Shown here piece after piece: positions 15,746 to 26,600 of a stretch of DNA of 64,000 nucleotides. Each line of letters begins with the position of its first letter. The first letter of the stretch is position 1. Position numbers and translations under genes: made by a program. Origin of the DNA: Bacteroides sp. Marseille-P3684 (lineage in GTDB: Bacteria; Bacteroidota; Bacteroidia; Bacteroidales; Bacteroidaceae); NCBI RefSeq assembly GCF_900291465.1, contig NZ_LT985808.1, forward strand, positions 1,162,747 through 1,226,746, read 5' to 3'. Below the pieces are notes generated by a model, which ran no database searches, had not been told where the DNA came from, and saw only the letters and a program-made list of their open reading frames with translations.

Positions 15746-18700
15746 TTAATTAATTTTGAATTCCAACTCCGGACGGCTCTTTATGTAAGTGATGAGGTCA
15801 CGCTTAACAGATATTTTAACTTTATTGGCTTTCATCGTGACATGCATCTTGTTGTCCCTGTCGACCACGCGGAAGTGCAGCTCGGCGTTGCCGGGATTCT
15901 TCTGCACGAGCGTGGAGATGTCGGTTATCAGCTCTTTGTCAAGAGACGAGAGCGGAGTTGTGATGGTGATTTTGTCTATCAGGTTCTCCTTCACATCGGG
16001 CAACAGCTCGATGGAGCCTATCTTCAGGTCCAGTTCGTTGGGGTTCCACTGACGGGGAAGGCACTTCGCCCGTATATAGAGGAAATAGCCTTCGCGCAGG
16101 TAGTTGCACCACGTGAGCCAGTCGTTGCCGAAGAAGGGGATTTCGCCGGAGCCGGAGTAGTCCTCCAGCTTCACGATGCCGAAGGGCTTGTCGTTCCGCG
16201 TACGCCCTTCCCGGACGTTGGTCACGATGCCGCCCATCGTCAGTTCCCGGTTGACCAGGGCCGACTTGTCGGCAAGGTCGGACATGTGGGTGTTGCAGAC
16301 GTTCTCCAGGATGATGGCGTAGTCGTCCAGCGGGTGGGCGGAGAGGTAGATGCCCACCAGTTCCCGTTCACGGTTCAGACGGTCGAGCGAGTTCCACGGT
16401 TCGAAAGGCGGAATTTCGGGCTTGGCAATCTCCACCTGGTTCTCGCCGCCGAAGAGGGAGTTGATGGCTGCGGCTTTGTCTACCTGATATTTTGCCCCGT
16501 AGCGGATGAGCAGTTCGGTGAACGTTTCGCCTTTGGCATTGGCGGCAAAGAACATCTCCCGCTTCACGCCGGGCAGGGAGTCAAAGCCGCCCGCCAGTGC
16601 CAGGTTCTCGACGTTCTTACGGTTGCACGCCAGGAGGTTGACCCGCTGCACGAAGTCGAAGATGCTCGTGAAAGGACCGTTCTTCGTGCGTTCGTCGATG
16701 ATTGCCTGCACGGCATTCTCGCCGACTCCCTTCACGGCTCCCAGTCCGAAACGGATGTCTCCCCGTCGGTTGACAGAGAACTTCATGATACTCTCGTTCA
16801 CGTCCGGTCCCAGCACCTGTACGCCCATCACCTTGCACTCGTCCATCAGCTTGGTGATTTCATCGATGCGCGAGATGTTGCGGCTCAAGTTGGCAGCCAT
16901 GTACTGGGGAGGATAGTGCGCCTTGAGGTAAGCCGTCTGGTAAGCCACCCAGGAGTAGCAGGTCGCGTGTGACTTGTTGAACGCATACGAAGCGAACTTC
17001 TCCCAGTCGCCCCAGATTTTCTCCAGAATCTTCGGGTCGTGTCCGTTCTTCTTTCCACCCTCGATGAACTTGGGCTTCATGTGGTCCAGCTTGTCGCGCA
17101 GCTTCTTTCCCATCGCCTTACGCAGGGCGTCACTCTCACCACGGGTGAAGTCCGCCAGCAGACGGGAGAGCAGCATGACCTGCTCCTGATAGACCGTGAT
17201 GCCGTAGGTGTCCTTCAGATACTTCTCCATGACGGGGATGTCGTATTCGATGGGCTTGCGTCCGTGTTTGCGGTCGATGAAGTCGGGGATGTAGTCCATC
17301 GGTCCCGGACGGTAAAGGGCGTTCATGGCGATGAGGTCCTCGAACGTGGACGGCTGGAGCTCGCGCAGGTACTTCTGCATGCCCGGCGACTCGAACTGGA
17401 ACGTACCGATGGTGCGTCCTTCGCTGTACAGTTTATAGGTGGCGGCATCGTTGATGTCGATGGAGTCGATGTCTATCTCCAGTCCCAGACTCAGGCGGAT
17501 GTTCTCGATGGCCTCCTTGATGATGGAGAGTGTCTTCAGTCCGAGGAAGTCCATCTTGATCAGTCCGGTGTCTTCGATGACCGAGCCTTCGTACTGTGTC
17601 ACCAGGATTTTCTCTCCGGTGTCCTTGTCGTCGGCCGTACTCACGGGCACCCAGTCGGTGATGTCGTCACGGCAGATGATGGTGCCGCAGGCATGTACGC
17701 CGGTATTGCGGACGTTGCCTTCCAGCATCCGGGCATACTTGATGGTGTCGCGCAGGACGGGGTCGGTCGATGCCTCCGCCTCCTGCAGCTCCGGGACATA
17801 TTCGATGGCATTCGCCAGGTTGACCTTCTTGTCGGGTATCTTGTCGGGGACGAGCTTGCAGAGGTAGTTCGAGGTGGCTAGCGGAAGCTTCTGCACCCGT
17901 GCCACATCCTTGATGGCAAGTTTGGTTGCCATGGTGCCGTAGGTGATGATGTGTGCCACCTTCTCCTGTCCGTACTTCTCGGTGACCCAGCGGAGCACGT
18001 CGCCCCGTCCGTCGTCATCGAAGTCCACGTCGATATCCGGGAGGGAGATACGGTCGGGGTTGAGGAAACGCTCGAACAGCAGGTCGTACTGGATGGGGTC
18101 AATCTTCGTAATCCCCAGGCAGTAGGCAACCGCCGAACCGGCAGCCGAACCACGTCCCGGACCGACCGAGACGCCCAGCTTCTCACGCGCAGCGGCAATG
18201 AAGTCCTGCACGATGAGGAAGTAGCCCGGGAAACCCATCGTCTTCATGATGTGAAGTTCGAAGAGCAGTCGCTCGCGCACCTCGTCGGACAACGGGTCGC
18301 CGTACCGCTTCTTGGCTCCGTCGAAGGTCAGCTTCGTCAGGTAGTCGGCTTCCAGCTTGATGCGGTAGAGCTTGTCGTATCCGCCCAGCTTCTCTATTTT
18401 CGCCCGGGCATCGTCCTCACTCATCACGACTTCCCCGTGTTCGTTGCGGGTGAACTCGTTGAAGAGGTCTTCCTCGGTGTATTTCCTGCGGTATTCCTCC
18501 TCCGTCCCGAAGTCCTCGGGAATGGCAAAGGTCGGCATGATGGGCGCATGGTCGATGGAGTAGAACTCCACCTGGTCGCAGATGCTGACCGTGTTCTCCA
18601 TGGCTTCGGGCACGTCGGCAAAGATGGCGTTCATCTCCGCCTTGGTCTTGAACCACTCCTGCTTGGAGTACATCATGCGGTTCGGGTCGTCGAGGTCCTT

Positions 18701-19543
18701 GCCCGTGCTCAGGCAGATGAGCCGGTCGTGCGCCTCGGCATTCTCCTCGTCGACAAAGTGGACATCGTTGGTGCAGACGAGCTTCACCCCGTACTTCTTG
18801 CTGTATTCCTTCAGGTGCTTGTTCACTTCGAGCTGAAGCGGATAGGCTTCGTGGTTGGCACGGGGGACGGTTGCCTTGTGCAGCTGCAGCTCCAGGTAAT
18901 AGTCATCCCCGAAGACACGCTTGTACCACTGCACGGTCTCTTCCGCCTCCGCAAACTGTCCGGCGCGTATCTTGCGGGGCACCTCGCCACCCAGGCAGGC
19001 GGTGCAGACAATCAGTCCTTCGTGGTATTTCTCCAGTTCGACCCGGTCGGTACGCGGACGCATGTAGTAGCCCTCGGTCCAGGCTTTGGAGACGAGCTTG
19101 ATGAGGTTGTGGTATCCCTTGTTGTTCTTTGCCAGCACCACGAGGTGATAGCCGCTCTGGTCGGGCTTCCCTTCCTTGTCGAAGAGCCGGCGGCGTGCCA
19201 CATACATTTCGCAGCCGATGATGGGCTTGAAGAGCTTGCCTTCCAGCTCGGTCACCTTTGCCTTGCAGGCAGCCACTTCTTCCGCCGGATTGTCTGCGGT
19301 CTCCTTGCCGCTCTCCAAGGCAGCGATGCGCTTCTTGAGTCCCTTGATTTCGTCTTTGACTTTTCCGTTCTTCTTGTTGACGTAGTTGTAGAACTCCTTC
19401 ACGCCGAACATATTGCCGTGGTCGGTCAGTGCCATTCCCTTCATGCCGTCCGCCATCGCCTTGTCTACCAGACGCTGGATGCTCGCCTGACCGTCGAGGA
19501 TGGAGTATTGACTGTGCACGTGCAAATGAACAAAATCATGCAT
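15746..19543 (-). CDS. dnaE: DNA polymerase III subunit alpha
   Basis: The 1265-residue replicative polymerase has an N-terminal PHP domain (HVHSQYSILDGQ at about residues 7-18; ALTDHGNMFG). The catalytic aspartates are in LPDIDVDFDDDGR (palm), followed by the fingers region (GTMATKLAIKDVARV), the helix-hairpin-helix part (IRFGLGAVKGVG) and a C-terminal OB fold (LTMGGIVTNVREGRTRNDKP). Length and order match Bacteroidales DnaE. It is transcribed away from psd, as in related genomes. Confidence 0.97.
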   Translation of the reverse strand: MHDFVHLHVHSQYSILDGQASIQRLVDKAMADGMKGMALTDHGNMFGVKEFYNYVNKKNGKVKDEIKGLKKRIAALESGKETADNPAEEVAACKAKVTELEGKLFKPIIGCEMYVARRRLFDKEGKPDQSGYHLVVLAKNNKGYHNLIKLVSKAWTEGYYMRPRTDRVELEKYHEGLIVCTACLGGEVPRKIRAGQFAEAEETVQWYKRVFGDDYYLELQLHKATVPRANHEAYPLQLEVNKHLKEYSKKYGVKLVCTNDVHFVDEENAEAHDRLICLSTGKDLDDPNRMMYSKQEWFKTKAEMNAIFADVPEAMENTVSICDQVEFYSIDHAPIMPTFAIPEDFGTEEEYRRKYTEEDLFNEFTRNEHGEVVMSEDDARAKIEKLGGYDKLYRIKLEADYLTKLTFDGAKKRYGDPLSDEVRERLLFELHIMKTMGFPGYFLIVQDFIAAAREKLGVSVGPGRGSAAGSAVAYCLGITKIDPIQYDLLFERFLNPDRISLPDIDVDFDDDGRGDVLRWVTEKYGQEKVAHIITYGTMATKLAIKDVARVQKLPLATSNYLCKLVPDKIPDKKVNLANAIEYVPELQEAEASTDPVLRDTIKYARMLEGNVRNTGVHACGTIICRDDITDWVPVSTADDKDTGEKILVTQYEGSVIEDTGLIKMDFLGLKTLSIIKEAIENIRLSLGLEIDIDSIDINDAATYKLYSEGRTIGTFQFESPGMQKYLRELQPSTFEDLIAMNALYRPGPMDYIPDFIDRKHGRKPIEYDIPVMEKYLKDTYGITVYQEQVMLLSRLLADFTRGESDALRKAMGKKLRDKLDHMKPKFIEGGKKNGHDPKILEKIWGDWEKFASYAFNKSHATCYSWVAYQTAYLKAHYPPQYMAANLSRNISRIDEITKLMDECKVMGVQVLGPDVNESIMKFSVNRRGDIRFGLGAVKGVGENAVQAIIDERTKNGPFTSIFDFVQRVNLLACNRKNVENLALAGGFDSLPGVKREMFFAANAKGETFTELLIRYGAKYQVDKAAAINSLFGGENQVEIAKPEIPPFEPWNSLDRLNRERELVGIYLSAHPLDDYAIILENVCNTHMSDLADKSALVNRELTMGGIVTNVREGRTRNDKPFGIVKLEDYSGSGEIPFFGNDWLTWCNYLREGYFLYIRAKCLPRQWNPNELDLKIGSIELLPDVKENLIDKITITTPLSSLDKELITDISTLVQKNPGNAELHFRVVDRDNKMHVTMKANKVKISVKRDLITYIKSRPELEFKIN

Positions 19544-19839
19544 GTTGATGTGAGTTTATTGAGGTTTCTTGTATGTTTATCGGGTTATGAATCGCTTCCG
19601 AGGGGATAAAGGTAGCGCTGTTTCGGGGAATCCCCAAGCATCGTTTGCCAACTTTAGCGGATTATAACAGATGGACCGGCACATGCCCCGGTTATCAACT
19701 CGTCACAAGAATGAGAAATAGCGGACATTCTTCAACAATATATGGTCCTTTTGCTTGCAGTATTCTCAAAATAGCTCTACTTTTGCAGAATAACCGCTAG
19801 CTATGTGGAAAATAAGAACCAAGCTACCTTTTTGGAATC
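19544..19839. other. Intergenic region between dnaE and psd
   Basis: No gene is seen. TACTTTTG at 19778-19785 matches the -7 consensus, with CTTG 20 bp upstream (19754-19757). It would start the psd message near 19792, leaving a leader of about 48 nt. On the minus strand TACCTTTA (19606-19613) could serve dnaE. Confidence 0.45.
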
Positions 19840-20526
19840 ATGAATAAATTAAAGAAGCTAAAGAAAATAAGACTTCATAGAGAAGGGACGCACATTCTCG
19901 TCCTCAGTTTCATCCTATTGGCGGGCATCAATGCTTTGCTGTTCTTCTTGGTCGACTCCAAAGCTCCCTTCAGTATCGTGGCGTTCCTCAGTCTCTGCCT
20001 TTATCTCTCCATGGTGAATTTCTTCCGTTGTCCCATCCGGCTCTTCGGACAAGAGACCGAAAAGATAGTTGTGGCGCCTGCCGACGGACGCATCGTCGTC
20101 GCGGAGGAGGTGGACGAACACGAATACTTCCATGACCGCCGTCTGATGATTTCCATCTTCATGGGCATCACCAACGTACACGCCAACTGGTATCCGGTGG
20201 ACGGCGTGGTGAAGAGGGTGAGCCACCAGAGCGGCAATTTCCACAAGGCTTTCCTCCCCAAGGCAAGTACGGAAAACGAACGTTCGACAGTGGTCATCGA
20301 GACCCCAGAGGGCATCGAGGTCATGGCACGTCAGATTGCCGGAGCCGTGGCGCGACGCATCGTGACCTACGCCAGCGAAGGCGAAGAGTGCTACATCGAC
20401 GAGCACATGGGCTTCATCAAGTTCGGCTCGCGTGTCGACGTCTACCTGCCCGTAGGCTCCGAGGTCTGTGTCAAGATGGGTCAGAAGACCGTGGGCAACC
20501 AGACCGTCCTTGCCCGACTCAAATGA
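19840..20526 (+). CDS. psd: Phosphatidylserine decarboxylase
   Basis: The 228-residue protein belongs to the short Psd type common in Bacteroidetes. Two N-terminal membrane stretches (about 18-36 and 43-60) precede the catalytic part ([30 protein letters not shown]). The self-cleavage site is Gly196-Ser197 in FIKFGSRVD, where Ser becomes the pyruvoyl group. It makes phosphatidylethanolamine from the phosphatidylserine produced by the next gene. Confidence 0.93.
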   Translation: MNKLKKLKKIRLHREGTHILVLSFILLAGINALLFFLVDSKAPFSIVAFLSLCLYLSMVNFFRCPIRLFGQETEKIVVAPADGRIVVAEEVDEHEYFHDRRLMISIFMGITNVHANWYPVDGVVKRVSHQSGNFHKAFLPKASTENERSTVVIETPEGIEVMARQIAGAVARRIVTYASEGEECYIDEHMGFIKFGSRVDVYLPVGSEVCVKMGQKTVGNQTVLARLK

Positions 20527-20576
20527 GGACCGGCAACCCCTTGCCGCCCCACCAACCGCTTAGTTACTGAAAGCTT

Positions 20577-21284
20577 ATGCCAAACTGCATTACCCGTTCC
20601 ATTCCCAATCTGGTGACCTGCTGCAACCTGTTCTCGGGTTGTATTGCCACCGTCATGGCATATGAGATGCGCTATGAGCTGGCGCTCCTGTTCATCGTCA
20701 TGGCTGCCGTCTTCGATTTCTTCGACGGCATGCTCGCCCGGCTGCTCAATGCCCGTTCCCCCATCGGGAAGGACATCGATTCACTGGCCGACGACATCAG
20801 CTTCGGTCTGGCCCCTGCCATGATAGCCTTTTCACTCTTCAAGGAAGTCCCTTACCCCGCTTTCCTCGAAGGTGTCGCCGAGTGGATGCCCTACACCGCC
20901 TTCCTCATCGCCGTCTTCTCGGCGCTGCGCCTGGCGAAGTTCAATGTCGACACCCGTCAGACGACCTCCTTCATCGGCATGCCGACCCCTGCCAACGCGC
21001 TCTTTTGGGCATCGCTCGCCGCCGGGGCACATCCGTTCCTGATTTCCGACATGTTCAATGCCCTGTGGCTTTTTGTCCTGGTGTGTCTGTTCTCCGGACT
21101 GCTGGTTGCCGAACTGCCGATGTTCTCACTGAAGTTCAAGAACCTGTCATGGGCTGACAATCAAACACAATATATCTTTCTCGGGGTGTGCATCCCGCTG
21201 ATTGCTTTCCTGGGTATCAGCAGCTTTGCAGCCATCATCGTGTGGTACGTGTTCCTCTCGCTGGTCACCCGACGCAAGGCGTGA
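20577..21284 (+). CDS. pssA: CDP-diacylglycerol--serine O-phosphatidyltransferase
   Basis: The 235-residue membrane protein has the CDP-alcohol phosphatidyltransferase signature DGMLARLLNARSPIGKDIDS (about residues 46-65), which carries the catalytic Asp residues, followed by LADDISFG and several hydrophobic helices. It condenses CDP-diacylglycerol and serine to phosphatidylserine. It lies 50 bp downstream of psd, so the two-step route to phosphatidylethanolamine is encoded as a unit. Confidence 0.94.
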   Translation: MPNCITRSIPNLVTCCNLFSGCIATVMAYEMRYELALLFIVMAAVFDFFDGMLARLLNARSPIGKDIDSLADDISFGLAPAMIAFSLFKEVPYPAFLEGVAEWMPYTAFLIAVFSALRLAKFNVDTRQTTSFIGMPTPANALFWASLAAGAHPFLISDMFNALWLFVLVCLFSGLLVAELPMFSLKFKNLSWADNQTQYIFLGVCIPLIAFLGISSFAAIIVWYVFLSLVTRRKA

Positions 21285-21362
21285 GTCCGCGTGGCACGGA
21301 AGTTGTAGTCTGTTTGATATACAAACCCGTCGCTCAACCCCGACCGAACAAACTTATCATCT

Positions 21363-21650
21363 ATGGGATGTCTACTTTCTATACCTATTATATTACTGTT
21401 CCTTGTAATATTCTTCAGTTCCGCCCTCCTGCGCATCGTGCAGGCACTCCTTGGCGGCTCTTCCCGTACCAACCGACAGACGCGTGCGCAGTCGCAGACG
21501 GCTTCCGCTCATGAAGCGGAAGAAGAGACCTACTACGACAGCGACAGCGGCACTGCCTATCGCCGCCGGCACACCAACGGTCCGCGCCGCAAGATTTTTG
21601 CCCCCGACGAGGGCGAATACGTCGACTTCGAGGAAATCCGGGAAGACTGA
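21363..21650 (+). CDS. DUF4834-like small membrane protein
   Basis: The 95-residue protein has one N-terminal transmembrane helix (LLSIPIILLFLVIFFSSALL, about 4-23), a polar linker and a basic-then-acidic tail (RRKIFAPDEGEYVDFEEIRED). This architecture matches the Bacteroidales DUF4834 proteins found after pssA. The function is unknown. The gap of 78 bp allows co-transcription with pssA. Confidence 0.75.
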   Translation: MGCLLSIPIILLFLVIFFSSALLRIVQALLGGSSRTNRQTRAQSQTASAHEAEEETYYDSDSGTAYRRRHTNGPRRKIFAPDEGEYVDFEEIRED

Positions 21651-21775
21651 CCCCTTGCATTCCCTTCGCCATCCGTTATGGATGTTGCCCTTCTTTTGCC
21701 CGACAATGACTCTTGTTGCCGGGCTCTTTTGTATCCCTTCCGCTTCCCCTTTTCTGCTGCATTTGATTCGCTTTG

Positions 21776-21921
21776 GATTCCCACGGCGTGAGACTGTTAT
21801 TCCCACGGCGTGGAACTGTGATTCCCACGGCGTGGAACCGTGAGTCCCAGGCCGTGGAACTGCGAGTCCCAGGCCGTGGAACTGTGAGTCCCAAGCCGTG
21901 GAACTGCGAGTCCCAAGCTGA
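21776..21921. repeat. Tandem 22-bp palindromic repeat array (about 7 units)
   Basis: Units begin at 21776, 21798, 21820, 21842, 21864, 21886 and 21908 (last partial). The first three carry TTCCCACGGCGTGGAA with an exact dyad CCACG-G-CGTGG; later units drift to TCCCAGGCCGTGGAA and TCCCAAGCCGTGGAA. Spacers alternate AACTGTGA/AACTGCGA. The rest of the gap 21651-22070 holds only the terminator at 22001. Confidence 0.9.
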
Positions 21922-22000
21922 AGGATATTTTCCGGGACGCTCATCAGGGAAGATGGATGCAGCGCAGAAGGTTGATTACCGGTGCGTTAGCATACAGAAA

Positions 22001-22035
22001 GCCCTCTTCCCGACTGTCGCAGCCGGAAAGAGGGC
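22001..22035 (-). terminator. Probable terminator of the SusCD operon 22071-26750
   Basis: GCCCTCTTCCCG (22001-22012) pairs with CGGAAAGAGGGC (22024-22035) with one mismatch and an 11-nt loop. On the minus strand it is followed by TTTCTGT. It lies 36 bp after the susD stop. Confidence 0.6.
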
Positions 22036-22070
22036 AATGGGTATAATCGAAGTTATAGAGAGTGCTCAGG

Positions 22071-23633
22071 TCATCGGTAAAGCTCCGACTTGGGATACTT
22101 GGAATACAAGTCCGGGTTCTGAAGTTCCTCCTTCTCGGGAATGCGGAAGAGGTAGTAGATGCTGTTCTTCACGAACGCGGTCCCGTCGGGCAGGTTCAGG
22201 CGCGAGTGACCGGCATTGGTCATGATGGGCTCCTGCTTGTCGTCATACATCGGATTACCGTTGGCGTCGTGCTGCTGCACCATGCATTGCTCACGTTCCA
22301 CCGATTGCTGGTTGCGGATGATGTCCGTCAGTGAGAAACCCTCACCCCACAGCTCGCGGCGACGCTCCAGCCAGATTTCCTTCAGCAAGTCTTCTCCCGT
22401 GGCGGTCACTGCCGCAGCGGTATAGCCGTCTTTCATGCGGTGCTGACGGAAGGACTGCAGGAGTTGCTGCGCCTCGGACTCTTTTCCGGCGAGGTGGGCA
22501 GCCGCCTCCATCTTGATGAGATGGATTTCAGACGTACGCATCAGCAGGATGTCTGCCAGCATGTTGTCGAGGTCCTTGAAGCGGAACTTCGTGCACAGCA
22601 TCTTGTACTCCTGACCCTGCTGCGTGTAGCCCAGGTAGTACATGTCCTTCCGGTAATCGCCCTCGGCGAACTGGTTGTTCACGAAATTCGGGTCGGCACA
22701 CAGGCTGGTGTAGTAGGCACCTTCCGTTGTCGTATCCTTGAAGTAGAACGTGTACGCGGGGTCATTGTCGTCCAGCGTACAGGAGAGGCTCCAGATCCAC
22801 TCCTTGTTGGTATAGTTGTTGAAGCCCTCGTTGAACTCGTCCTCGGTCATGATGTAGTCGTTGATGGCAAGCGCCTTGGAGGCATAGTCGTAAGCGTCCT
22901 GCCAACGGGCTGCATAGAGGCTTGTGCGTGCCAGCAGACCCAGGGTCGTCAGATGGTCAATCTTGTATTGGTCGGTTGCCACGCTGCCATGCGAATAGTT
23001 CTCGGGAATCAAGTCCAGCGCGTCTTTCAGGTCTGTCAGTGCACGGTCATAGACTTCGGACACGCTGGATGCCGGGATACCTTTCAGGGCAGAGTCGTAG
23101 GTGCTGGGCTCCAGCCAGATGGGCACGCACACCGCGTCCGGGTCTTTCTCGATGGAGAAGGAGTAGTGCGACGCCAGCATCATGTACATGTAGCCCCGGG
23201 TGGCGAGTGCCTGTCCCTTGATGAGGCTTTTCTCGGACGCATCGCCTTCGATGTCGTCGATGTGGGCAATGACGTTGTTGCAGTTGTTGATGGCGGTGTA
23301 CATCAGGTCCCACATCACGCCGTTGTACTCACCGCGCGAATAGCCGTTCGTCAGGCTGTAGCTGGCGGAGAAACCGTAGCTTGCCGCACGCACCACGTCG
23401 GAGCCTCCGAAGTCATCGTTGATGAGGATGGAGTTCAAGCCCAGGGAGGCGTAGGTGGAACCGGAGGTGAACACGTAGTTCCACGTTCCTGCCAGCACGG
23501 CTTTGGCATTGTCGAGATTCTTGAATACCGCGTTGGTCTCCAACGAGGTGGTGGGGGTGGTGTCCAGGTCGCAAGCCACCAGGGAGCAGGACGCAAGGAC
23601 CCCCATGCATATGTTTTTCAAACTTACTCTCAT
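22071..23633 (-). CDS. SusD/RagB-type outer-membrane lipoprotein
   Basis: The 520-residue protein has a lipobox (LASCSLVACDLDT, Cys near 21). SusD helical repeats are visible at SLIKGQALATRGYMYMMLASHYSF and KEIWLERRRELWGEGFSLTDIIR. It is the partner of the SusC protein encoded 15 bp upstream. The C-terminus has the usual FRIPEKEELQNPDL pattern. The ligand is unknown. Confidence 0.94.
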   Translation of the reverse strand: MRVSLKNICMGVLASCSLVACDLDTTPTTSLETNAVFKNLDNAKAVLAGTWNYVFTSGSTYASLGLNSILINDDFGGSDVVRAASYGFSASYSLTNGYSRGEYNGVMWDLMYTAINNCNNVIAHIDDIEGDASEKSLIKGQALATRGYMYMMLASHYSFSIEKDPDAVCVPIWLEPSTYDSALKGIPASSVSEVYDRALTDLKDALDLIPENYSHGSVATDQYKIDHLTTLGLLARTSLYAARWQDAYDYASKALAINDYIMTEDEFNEGFNNYTNKEWIWSLSCTLDDNDPAYTFYFKDTTTEGAYYTSLCADPNFVNNQFAEGDYRKDMYYLGYTQQGQEYKMLCTKFRFKDLDNMLADILLMRTSEIHLIKMEAAAHLAGKESEAQQLLQSFRQHRMKDGYTAAAVTATGEDLLKEIWLERRRELWGEGFSLTDIIRNQQSVEREQCMVQQHDANGNPMYDDKQEPIMTNAGHSRLNLPDGTAFVKNSIYYLFRIPEKEELQNPDLYSKYPKSELYR

Positions 23634-23648
23634 AGTCTTCTTCTTCTT

Positions 23649-26600
23649 TTAGAGTTTCACATTAATACCGAACGAAAGGGTCTTCATGGCAGGATAGCGC
23701 CAGTAGGTCACGCCGCCCAATGCCTGTTCCGGGTCGAGCCCCTGCTGCTTGGAGAAGGTCAGGAGGTTCTCTCCCTGCACATAGATGCTCACATCCTTCA
23801 GCATCGCGGGCTGAATCCACTTCTTCGGCAGGTTGTAGTTCAGCGTGACGGTCTTCAGGCGCAGGTAGCTTCCGTCGACCAGCCAACGGGTACTTGCCGA
23901 GGTGAAGTAGCTCGTCTGGTCATACTCCAGACGGGGTACGTCGGTCTGTGTATTCTCGGGAGTCCAGCGGTTGAGCAGGTCCTTGCTCATGGTGCTGCCG
24001 TTGGCACCGCTCACGCCCATCAGGCTTGCCTTGTCGCGGTTGTAGATTTTGTTGCCGATGGAGTAGGCAAACGCCATCGAGAGCGACAGGTCGCGCCACG
24101 TGAGGTCGGACTGGAAACCGCCGCTCACCTTCGGCAGGGCATTGCCCACCTTCACCTTGTCCTGCGACGTCAGCGAACCGTAGTTGGTCGTCTTCACCCG
24201 TTCGCCGGTCTCGGTGTCGGTCATGTACCACTGTGCATCGCCCGTCTCAGGGTCTACGCCTGCCCACTCGTACATCCAGAAGTCGTAGAGCGAGCCTCCC
24301 TTGACCCACTTCTTCGTGCCGCTCCACATCACGTCGGTGGGGATGCTGACAATCTCGTTCTTATAGGTCGTCGCGTTGACCGACAGACGCCAGGTCCAGT
24401 CGCGTGTCAGGATGGGGGTGCCTCCGAGGGTGAACTCCCAACCATAGTTTCTCACCTTGCCGATGTTGTCGTCGATGCTGGAGAAGCCTGACGAGGGCAC
24501 CAGGTCACGGGCGAACAGAAGGTCCTTCGACGTCCGCTGGAACCACTCGACGGTACCGAAGAGGCGGTTGCTCCAGAGGCTGAAGTCCAGACCGATGTTG
24601 GCGTTCAGGTTCGTCTCCCACGACAGTTCGGGGGTGTCAAGCCGCGAGGTCGTCAGTGCCGTCTCTCCCAGGAAGCTGCCGATGCTGTAGAGCGCCTGGT
24701 AGGCATAGTAACCCACGTTGTCGTTGCCCTGTGCACCGTAGCTGGCACGGAGGGTCAGGTCTGAGAGCCACGAGCCGGCAGCCTCTTCCACGAACGCCTC
24801 GCGTCCGATTTTCCACGAACCGCCGAACGACCAGAAGGCTCCCCAGCGGTTGTCCGGATGGAAGCGCGACGAACCGTCGGCACGCATCGACACCGAAGCG
24901 AAGTATTTCTGTGCGTAGTTGTATTCTGCCTGTCCGAAGTAGCTCAACAGCTTGTACTGGTCGCTGTTGCCCGAGAATCCCGTCAGTGTGGACGCCACGT
25001 CAGGCTCGAAATACCCGTCGGTGATGACGTTCGAGCGGCTTCCGCCGAAGTTCGACGTGTTGTACTCATAGTATTCCTGACCAGCCATCAGGCGGACGTT
25101 GTGCACCTCGCCGAACGTATGTTCCCAGTTGACCACGTTGTTGAAGGTCATGCCTGTCGTGCGGGTGTTGCGCTTGCTGACCGAACCGGTCACAGGCTCC
25201 TTGCCGTAAGTCGGGTTGGCATAGTCGTGTGTGAAGCGGCTGTTGTAGTCGATGTTGAGCGACATCTTGTAGGTCAGTCCCTCGATGGGTGTCACCTGGA
25301 GGTAGCCGCGCACCGAGGCGGCATCGCGCTTGATTTCGTTTTTGTCATAGAGCATCGACTGCGCCTGGTTGTATCCGGCATACGAGCCGTGACGGTACTT
25401 GCCGTAGTCATAGACGCGCTGTCCGTTCTCGTCGAGCACATAGGCACCGGTCTCCGGGTCGCGCTCATAGACGGGGTAGAACGAGGGAATGCTGCGTGCG
25501 GCGAGTACGACGTTGCCCAGCGAGGAGTCATCGGACTTCGGGAAGTCCTGTATGGAGTGTGTCAGACCGACGTTCACGCCCACCTGCAACCATTTCGTCA
25601 GGTCCGAGGTGATGTTGGCGCGCAGCGTGTAACGCTTGAAGCCTGAACCGATGTAGGCTCCCTGGTTGTCCATGTATCCCAGGGAGAAGTAATATTGTGA
25701 GTTCTCGCTACCTCCCGACACCCGGGCACTCAGGTCTGTATAGTGGGCATCCTGCGAAAGCGCATCCTCCCAGCTGTCGTTCCACAACAGACGTGCCCCC
25801 TCGACGAGCTTGCCGTCCGTGCCGATGGGTTGCGGGTAGGCTGTTCCGTAAGGATTGATTCCGATATAGTTGAGTATCAGGTTCTGGGTGGCATAAGTGG
25901 CAGCCGCCTCAGCCGTGTCGGGATTCTTCAGACTCATACGCATGTTGCGGATGGCCTCCCACTCGAGCATGAAGTATTGTTCGGTGCTCACCTGTTCGTA
26001 GTCTTTTACGGCGCGGTCGGAGAAACCATATTTGGCTGAAATCTCGATGCTGGGAGCCGACTTCTTCGAACCCTGCTTCGTGGTAATCATCACCACACCG
26101 TTGGCGGCGCGGGAACCGTAAAGCGAAGCCGCAGCGGCATCCTTCAGCACCGTGATGGAGGCGATATCCTGATTGGAGATGGACGAGAGGGCGCCGTCAT
26201 AGGGCACACCGTCGACCACATAGAGGGGTGTCGTGGAGGCATTCACCGAACCCACGCCACGAATCAGGATGGTGGCGTCCTCGCCCGGCTGTCCGCTGGC
26301 AGAGAACGACTGCAGACCTGCCACCGAGCCTTGCAATGCCTGTGACACGCTTGCTACCTGTGAATTGGCAATGATTTTCTTGTCGACAACACCAGCCGAC
26401 CCCGTAAAGGTCGATTTCTTCGCCGTACCATAAGGGACGGCAATGACCACTTCGTCCAAGTCGGTTGTTTTCTCTCTCAGTTCCACGTTGATGGGGCCGT
26501 TTCCCTTGACGGGCACTTCCACGGTCTCATAACCGATGAATGAGAATACCAGTACACTTCCGGCATCCGCCTTGATGGTAAAATCACCGTCGAGCGATGT

